From the NCBI GenBank assembly GCA_024638355.1, contig JAHEKO010000114.1:3995-9408 (forward strand): 5,414 nt of DNA. Reading direction: 5' to 3'. This document shows, piece after piece, positions 1 to 5,414 of this stretch. The position numbers and the translations under genes were made by a program. The notes under the pieces are model-generated. The model made no database searches and was not told the DNA's origin. It saw nothing but the letters and a program-made list of their open reading frames with translations. Source of the DNA: Acidobacteriota bacterium (GTDB lineage: Bacteria > Acidobacteriota > Thermoanaerobaculia > Multivoradales > JAHEKO01). The first letter of the stretch is position 1. Each line of letters opens with the position of its first letter.

Positions 1-2100
1 GTGCCGATCGCGGTATCGGTGATCCAGGGAGAGTTCCTCGAGGACACCAACGCGGCGACGATCGCCGAGCTGCAGACCAACGTGCCCAATACGGTGATCT
101 ACGCCGGCCGCAACCAGACGACCACGCTGACCGCGTTCGTGCGCGGCATCGGCCAGGCCGACCCGCTGTGGGGCGTCGACCCGGGCGTCGGCCTCTATCT
201 CGACGACGTCTACATCGCCCGACCGCAGGGCGCGCTACTCGACGTATTCGACGTCGACCGCGTCGAGGTGCTGCGCGGCCCGCAGGGGACCCTCTACGGC
301 AAGAACACGATCGGCGGCGCCATCAAGTACCACAGCCGCCCGGCGACCGACTCGCCCTATGGGCGGATCTCCTTCACCGGCGGTGAGTTCAGCACGCAGG
401 AGGTGCGGGCGGCCTTCAGCGGGCCGCTGGTCGAGGGCAAGCTGCGCGGCAAGTTCGCCATCGCCTCGCTCGAGCGCGACGGCTACGGCAGGAATCTGTT
501 CCTGAACCGCGAGGTCTCCGACCGGTCGACGCTCGCCGCCCGGGTCGGGCTCGACTGGATCGCCTCCGAGAACGTGACGGTGAGCTTCAGCGCCGACATG
601 ACCGAGGACGACGCCGAGCCCAAGGGTCTGACGCGCCTCGAGGCCAATCCGCTGTGTCCCCTCTTCCTCGGCCGGACCTGTCCGCCCGAGCCGAATCTCT
701 TCGACACGCGCAGCGGCCTCGATCCCGCCAACGGCACCGACTCGGAGGGCTACTCGATGACCATCGAGTGGCTGATCGACGACAGCTGGCTGTTCAAGTC
801 GATCACCGCCTACCGCGAGTCCGATAGCCGGAACAACATCGACTTCGACACCACGCCGGCGCGGATCACCGACGTCTTCGCGACCTACTTCGACGATCAG
901 ACGTCGCAGGAGCTTCAGTTCATCTACACCAGCGCCAATAAGCTCAACGGCGTTCTGGGCCTCTACTACTTCGACGGCTTCGCCGGCGGTTTGGTGCAGA
1001 ACATCTTTCTCGACGGCAGCCCGTTCATCAACCCGCTGTTCGGCACCACCGACGGCGACACCAACACCGATTCGATCGCGATCTTCGGCGACGGCAGCTA
1101 TCAGCTGAACGACCGCACCACCCTCAACTTCGGCCTCCGGGTGACCGAGGAGGAGAAGCGCGGCCGGGCGTTCAACGCCGGCTACACCGACGACACCTTC
1201 AGCCAGATCACCCTGGTCACCGCCGACTACGACCAGAGCGTGACCTTCACCTCGGTGGCGCCCCGGCTCGGGGTGGACTACGCCTTCAACGACGACGTGA
1301 TGGGCTACTTCTCGGTGAGCAACGGCTTCAAGAGCGGCGGCTTCAACGTGCGCGCCCAGGCGGCCTTCTTTCCCGAGTCGGCTCTTCCCTTCGACGACGA
1401 GAAGCTGACGGTGGCCGAGGTCGGCGTCAAGTCGGTGCTGGCAGACCGCCGGCTGGTTCTCAATACGGCGGCCTTCTACGGTGACTACACCGACGTCCAG
1501 GTGTCGACGTTCACCGCCTTCGACTCCGACGGCGACGGGGTGGACGACGCCTTCTTCGGCAACTTCCTGAACGCCGGCGACGCCACCGTCCAGGGCATCG
1601 AGGTCGAGTACGACTGGACCTTCGTCAGCCCGGACTGGCTGCGCATCTTCGGACACCTGAGCTATCTGGACGCCGAGCCCGATACCTTCCTCGACGGCAA
1701 CGGCGACACTTTCGTCGACACCCAGGTGATCACCAACGCCCCCGATTTCACCGGCTCGCTCAATCTGGCCTTCGACGTGCCGGCGTGGGGCGGTCTGGTC
1801 AACGGCAACATCGGCTACGCCTACCGCGGCGCTTCGGTGCTCACCAACGAGGGTGGGCCCGATCCGACGAATCCGACGCAGCCGCTGCTGCCGCTGACGG
1901 AAGACGCCTACGGTCTCTTGAACGCCAACATCGGCTGGCTGTCGGGCAACGCCAAGTGGCGCTTCGCCATCAACGCCAGGAACCTGACCGACGAGGAGTA
2001 CCTCGAGACCGGCTACAACATCCCGGTGCTGGGCCTGCTGCAGGGCTCGTTCGGCGCGCCGCGCACGATCAGCGCGACGATCGAGTTCCGGTTCTTCTAG
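1..2100 (+). CDS. TonB-dependent outer-membrane receptor, 5'-truncated by the window edge
   Basis: Outer-membrane beta-barrel that imports a ligand using TonB/ExbBD energy; the ligand is unknown. About 699 residues are visible. They open with a plug-domain phrase (PIAVSVI), so the GTG at base 1 is probably an internal Val and the signal peptide, TonB box and plug start lie upstream. Plug domain about residues 1-110: RGIG at 48-51 and the plug signature LRGPQGTLYGKNTIGGAI at 91-108. The barrel follows, with TSQELQF at 301-307, a late NLTDEEY segment and a terminal aromatic strand ending in Phe-Arg-Phe-Phe, as expected for BAM-assembled proteins. There are two Asp/Gly-rich loops (508-516, 565-573) and a close Cys pair (219, 227). 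No FecA-type signalling domain is visible, but one could lie upstream. It has the look of the sphingomonad-type receptors often found beside catabolic genes rather than of a classical siderophore receptor; that placement is inference. Confidence 0.95.
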   Translation: MPIAVSVIQGEFLEDTNAATIAELQTNVPNTVIYAGRNQTTTLTAFVRGIGQADPLWGVDPGVGLYLDDVYIARPQGALLDVFDVDRVEVLRGPQGTLYGKNTIGGAIKYHSRPATDSPYGRISFTGGEFSTQEVRAAFSGPLVEGKLRGKFAIASLERDGYGRNLFLNREVSDRSTLAARVGLDWIASENVTVSFSADMTEDDAEPKGLTRLEANPLCPLFLGRTCPPEPNLFDTRSGLDPANGTDSEGYSMTIEWLIDDSWLFKSITAYRESDSRNNIDFDTTPARITDVFATYFDDQTSQELQFIYTSANKLNGVLGLYYFDGFAGGLVQNIFLDGSPFINPLFGTTDGDTNTDSIAIFGDGSYQLNDRTTLNFGLRVTEEEKRGRAFNAGYTDDTFSQITLVTADYDQSVTFTSVAPRLGVDYAFNDDVMGYFSVSNGFKSGGFNVRAQAAFFPESALPFDDEKLTVAEVGVKSVLADRRLVLNTAAFYGDYTDVQVSTFTAFDSDGDGVDDAFFGNFLNAGDATVQGIEVEYDWTFVSPDWLRIFGHLSYLDAEPDTFLDGNGDTFVDTQVITNAPDFTGSLNLAFDVPAWGGLVNGNIGYAYRGASVLTNEGGPDPTNPTQPLLPLTEDAYGLLNANIGWLSGNAKWRFAINARNLTDEEYLETGYNIPVLGLLQGSFGAPRTISATIEFRFF

Positions 2101-2115
2101 GCGCGGCGCCCGCGC
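2101..2115 (+). other. Short perfect GC hairpin just after the receptor stop codon
   Basis: GCGCGG (2101-2106) and its exact reverse complement CCGCGC (2110-2115) flank a three-base loop, starting directly after the TAG stop. It could protect the receptor mRNA 3' end or act as a weak pause site. In DNA this GC-rich, a six-base stem may also arise by chance. Confidence 0.3.
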
Positions 2116-2129
2116 AACCCAACGGGGTC

Positions 2130-2161
2130 GGCCGGCCGCGTCCGCGCGAGCCGCGCCGGCC
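2130..2161 (+). terminator. Possible hairpin attenuator or terminator without a U-tract
   Basis: GGCCGGCCGCG (2130-2140) can pair with CGCGCCGGCC (2152-2161), giving ten G-C pairs with one bulged C at 2137 and an 11-base loop. The stem is very stable and ends ten bases before the SDR Shine-Dalgarno. No T-run follows, so it is not a canonical intrinsic terminator. It could attenuate transcription, mark a processing point or simply reflect base composition. Confidence 0.35.
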
Positions 2162-2170
2162 CCGGGCGAC

Positions 2171-2176
2171 AGGAGG
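2171..2176 (+). promoter_or_regulatory. Ribosome binding site of the SDR gene
   Basis: AGGAGG is a full Shine-Dalgarno match, four bases before the ATG at 2181. It decides the start: the frame stays open upstream into the receptor gene (to at least 1785), and an in-frame GTG at 2178 is too close to the AGGAGG to be used. The conserved SDR fold also begins right after this ATG. Confidence 0.85.
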
Positions 2177-2180
2177 TGTG

Positions 2181-2963
2181 ATGATCGAGACAGGATTGTC
2201 CGAGCGAGTGGTGATCGTCACCGGCGCCGCGGCTGGAATCGGCCGCGCGACGGCGCGGCGCTTCGCCGCCGAGGGCGCCAGGGTCGCCGGCTGGGACCTG
2301 AGCCCCGAGTCGGCCGACTCGCTCCTCGGCGAGATCTCGGAGGCCGGCGGCGAAGGGCACTACAGCGCGGTCGACGTCTCCGACGCCGCGGCGGTGGAGC
2401 ACGCGGTGGCCGAGGTGGTCGCGAAGTGGGGTGGAGTGCACGTGCTGATCAACAACGCCGGCATTCTGCGTGACGCTCAGCTGGTGAAGTACAAAGACGG
2501 CGCGGTCGTCTCGACGCTGAGCGACGAGGCCTTCGACGCCGTGATTCGCGTCAACCTGCGCGGCGTCTTCGTCTGCACGCGCGCGGTGGTGCCGGAGATG
2601 ATTCGCGGCGGCGGCGGCGTGGTCCTGAGCGCCTCGTCGGTGGTCGGCCTCTACGGCAACTTCGGCCAGACCAACTACGCCGCGACCAAGGCGGGTGTGA
2701 TCAACATGACCCGCAGCTGGGCGCGCGAGCTCGGCCGCTTCAACATCCGGGTGAACGCGGTGGCGCCCGGTTTCGTCGCCACCGAGATTCTCCAGTCGAT
2801 GCCGGAGAAGGTGCTGCAAGGCATGGTGCAGCACACGCCGCTGCGGCGCATGGGCACGCCCGAGGAGCTGGCCGAGACCTATCTCTGGCTCGCCTCCGAC
2901 GCGGCCTCCTACGTTCACGGCGCGACGCTTTCGGTCGATGGCGGGCTGGTGGTCGGGACCTGA
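2181..2963 (+). CDS. FabG-like short-chain dehydrogenase/reductase
   Basis: A 260-residue classical SDR, probably cytosolic, that interconverts a hydroxyl and a keto group using NAD(P)(H), by homology most likely on a 3-hydroxy/3-oxoacyl thioester or a similar small substrate. Visible motifs: cofactor loop TGAAAGIG at 14-21; Asp39 at the end of the second strand, which usually favours NAD(H) over NADP(H); NNAG at 91-94; and the catalytic tetrad Asn125, Ser153, Tyr166, Lys170 with the expected 13-residue Ser-Tyr spacing and YxxxK. The PG motif at 196-197 and the C-terminal SVDGG at 251-255 are also typical. Between the NNAG region and Asn125 there is a short extra segment (about 101-114, containing KYKDG) that E. 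coli FabG lacks; I recall similar segments in other FabG-like SDRs. The stop lies three bases before the next gene, so the two are probably co-translated. It is unlikely to be housekeeping fabG, because no acpP, fabD or fabF is seen nearby. Confidence 0.93.
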   Translation: MIETGLSERVVIVTGAAAGIGRATARRFAAEGARVAGWDLSPESADSLLGEISEAGGEGHYSAVDVSDAAAVEHAVAEVVAKWGGVHVLINNAGILRDAQLVKYKDGAVVSTLSDEAFDAVIRVNLRGVFVCTRAVVPEMIRGGGGVVLSASSVVGLYGNFGQTNYAATKAGVINMTRSWARELGRFNIRVNAVAPGFVATEILQSMPEKVLQGMVQHTPLRRMGTPEELAETYLWLASDAASYVHGATLSVDGGLVVGT

Positions 2964-2966
2964 GGC

Positions 2967-3976
<1,010 letters not shown>

Positions 3977-3980
<4 letters not shown>

Positions 3981-5414
3981 AGAAGTGGATCCTCGGGTTT
4001 CTGGGGCTCGTCGTGCTGCTGGCGCTCGCCGGCTTCTGGTGGATGCGCGAGAACCCGCTGCGGCTCTACGAGTTGACCACCCGCCGCGCGCTCGAGCGGG
4101 CCGGGCTGGAGCTGCGCAGCTTCGAAGCCTCGAGCGGCTCGCTCGCCTACTGGACGGGCGGCGCCGGGCCGACCCTGGTGCTTCTGCACGGCGCCGGCGA
4201 TCAGGCGGGCGCCTTCCAGGGCATCGCCGCTCCCCTCCTCGAACGGTACCGGCTGCTGATCCCGGACATCCCCGGCCACGGCGAGAGCGAGCCGGGGGAG
4301 GGAACGCTGCCGATGAGCCTCATGTACGGCGGCATCGAGGAGTTCGTGGACGCCCTTGGCGGCGACCAGCCGCCGACCCTGATCGGCAGCTCGATGGGCG
4401 CCTGGATCTCGATGCTCTACGCGCACCGGCATCCGGAGCGGGTGGCGCGGGTGATCGCGATCAACGGCGGTCCGCTGGTCGGCGATCGGCCCGACCTGAG
4501 CCTGACTCCCGCCGACCGCGAGGCGGCGCGCGAGCTGATGGCGGCGATTCGCGATCCGTCGAGTCCGCCGGCTCCCGACTTCCTGCTCGACGACATCGTC
4601 GAGCGCTCGGCGGCGGGTCCGATGGGCAGGATCAGCGCCGAGGTCGCGGATCTGACCGCGCACCTCCTCGAAGGGAAGCTAGGCGAGGTCACGGTGCCGG
4701 TGGAGCTGGTCTGGGGCGAGTCGGATCGGCTGCTGTCGCTGGCCTATGCCGAGCGCATGCTGGCCGGCCTGCCGCGAGCGCGGCTGACGACCCTGCCCGG
4801 CTGCGGGCACATACCGGCCAACGAGTGCCCCGAGAAGCTCGCCGCCACTCTGACCGAGCTCCTGGCGGAGCCGCCGCCCGGGCCCACGGTGGATGGGGCG
4901 GCGGATGCCGCCGAGGAGGATGCGATGACCGGCACCGATCTGTTGACCCACGTCGTGCGGGGCGAGGGGGAGCCGCTCCTGCTGCTCAACGGCGGCATGA
5001 TGACCTACGCCTCCTGGGAGCCGCTGTCGTCGCGCCTTGCCGAGCGCTACCGGGTGGTGCTCTGCGACCTGCGCGGCCAGCTCCTCAGCCCGGGCAGCGC
5101 GCCCGAGGATCTGGCCGGCAACGTCGCCGATCTGACCGCGCTGTTGGATCATCTCGAGATCGACTCGGCCCACGTGATCGGCACCTCCTACGGCGGCGCG
5201 GTCGCGGTGCTGATGGCGGCCCTGGCGCCCGAGCGGGTGCGCTCCTTGATCGCCATCACCGTCGGCGAGCGCACGACCGGCGCACAGCGCGAGAGCGTCG
5301 AAGAGCTGCGCCGGCTGATCCGCGCGGGGCTGGCGGGCGGCGACAAGGGCGAGATGCACGATCACCTCGTCGCCGAGGTCTACTCGTCGAGCTATCTCGA
5401 CGAGCACGGCGAGG
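3977..5414 (+). CDS. Membrane-anchored tandem alpha/beta-hydrolase, 3' end beyond the window
   Basis: I translated this frame codon by codon: it is open for 479 codons and runs off the window without a stop. Residues 1-22 (MKKW, then a hydrophobic run to Trp22) form a signal anchor or signal peptide; ALA at 16-18 is a possible signal-peptidase site. Hydrolase 1 spans about 54-297: HG at 71-72 (oxyanion region), DIPGHGES at 97-104, nucleophile elbow GSSMG at 137-141 (Ser139), Asp250 in WGESD and His278 in GCGHIP, a complete catalytic triad. A Pro/Ala/acidic linker spans about 298-316. Hydrolase 2 starts near Met317: NGG at 338-340, DLRGQ at 364-368 and elbow GTSYGG at 402-407 (Ser404); its acid and His would lie past the window. 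Both resemble the broad esterase/lactonase group (3-oxoadipate enol-lactonase-like); substrates are unknown. As fourth gene of the cluster it probably hydrolyses an ester, lactone or thioester handled by the SDR and KAS-like enzymes. A base-call error removing a stop near 4870-4924 is the main alternative to a true fusion. Confidence 0.88.
4913..4919 (+). promoter_or_regulatory. Internal Shine-Dalgarno at the junction of the two hydrolase domains
   Basis: GAGGAGG sits five bases before an in-frame ATG at 4925, exactly where the second hydrolase domain begins. The same bases encode Glu-Glu within the linker. This is as good a ribosome binding site as the others in the window and would let the second hydrolase be made on its own. 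It may be active, a relic of a separate gene or coincidental, since GAG codons are frequent here. Confidence 0.5.
4925..5414 (+). other. Second alpha/beta-hydrolase domain (possible stand-alone product), partial
   Basis: Read from Met317 of the fused frame, the protein begins with a short lead (MTGTDLLTHVV), then GEGEPLLLLNGG, which looks like the native N-terminus of a free-standing alpha/beta-hydrolase. It continues with a Trp/Pro segment, DLRGQLLSPG, an amphipathic helix and the GTSYGG nucleophile elbow with Ser404. About 163 residues are visible, roughly the first 60 percent of a typical domain; the cap, acid and histidine are missing because the window ends. It has no signal sequence of its own. 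It is not an exact duplicate of hydrolase 1: the oxyanion motif is NGG rather than HGAG and the elbow differs, so the two are distant paralogues or were joined from different sources. Confidence 0.6.

Larger units (their letters stand above)
2101..2180 (+). other. Intergenic spacer between receptor and SDR genes
   Basis: These 80 bases are almost entirely G and C. They contain two inverted repeats (listed separately) and the Shine-Dalgarno of the SDR gene. I see no convincing -35/-10 promoter and no T-run. Whether the receptor and the downstream genes share a transcript is therefore open; same orientation and short spacing favour at least some read-through. Confidence 0.6.

Noticed and set aside
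1..3. GTG at base 1 as the real start of the receptor
   Set aside because: The protein would begin inside the plug domain with no signal peptide or TonB box, so this is almost certainly an internal Val and the gene is cut by the window edge.
235..1656. Long minus-strand open frame (473 codons) opposite the receptor gene
   Set aside because: It lies wholly opposite a clear receptor gene, its product is low-complexity (Val/Ala/Glu/Gly/Arg-rich) without motifs, and such shadows are expected in GC-rich coding DNA.
1785..2180. Upstream extension of the SDR frame (132 extra codons) overlapping the receptor gene
   Set aside because: The extension is Arg-rich out-of-frame receptor sequence; the AGGAGG before 2181 and the SDR fold both support the shorter form.

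Overview
The window is a compact, strongly GC-rich stretch (about two-thirds G+C by eye) with every supported gene on the + strand. A TonB-dependent outer-membrane receptor means the host is a diderm (Gram-negative) bacterium. The receptor resembles those of sphingomonads and other environmental Proteobacteria, but high-GC Acidobacteriota or Myxococcota fit equally well. The sequence alone does not settle the phylum.

Layout. (1) Bases 1-2100 encode a TonB-dependent receptor whose N-terminus (signal peptide, TonB box, start of the plug) lies before the window. (2) An 80-base spacer at 2101-2180 holds two GC hairpins and a strong Shine-Dalgarno. (3) Bases 2181-2963 encode a complete FabG-like short-chain dehydrogenase/reductase (SDR) with an intact catalytic set. 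(4) Three bases later, 2967-3980 encode a complete KAS III (FabH)-like thiolase-fold enzyme. It keeps the nucleophilic Cys but has Thr and Tyr where decarboxylating FabH enzymes have His and Asn. (5) Overlapping its stop by ATGA, a reading frame opens at 3977 and is still open at the window end (5414). It encodes an N-terminal membrane segment, a complete alpha/beta-hydrolase with a Ser-Asp-His triad, a Pro/Ala/acid-rich linker, and the first part of a second alpha/beta-hydrolase.

The last three genes are packed tightly enough to be one translationally coupled operon. The receptor may belong to the same transcript or be separated by the hairpins. Together they suggest uptake of a bulky or hydrophobic molecule across the outer membrane, plus acyl-thioester chemistry (KAS-like enzyme and SDR) and ester or lactone hydrolysis. 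The direction (catabolic or biosynthetic) cannot be decided here. Two points stand out. One is the unbroken fusion of two hydrolases, with a textbook Shine-Dalgarno and in-frame ATG at the domain junction. The other is the non-canonical active site of the KAS III-like protein.
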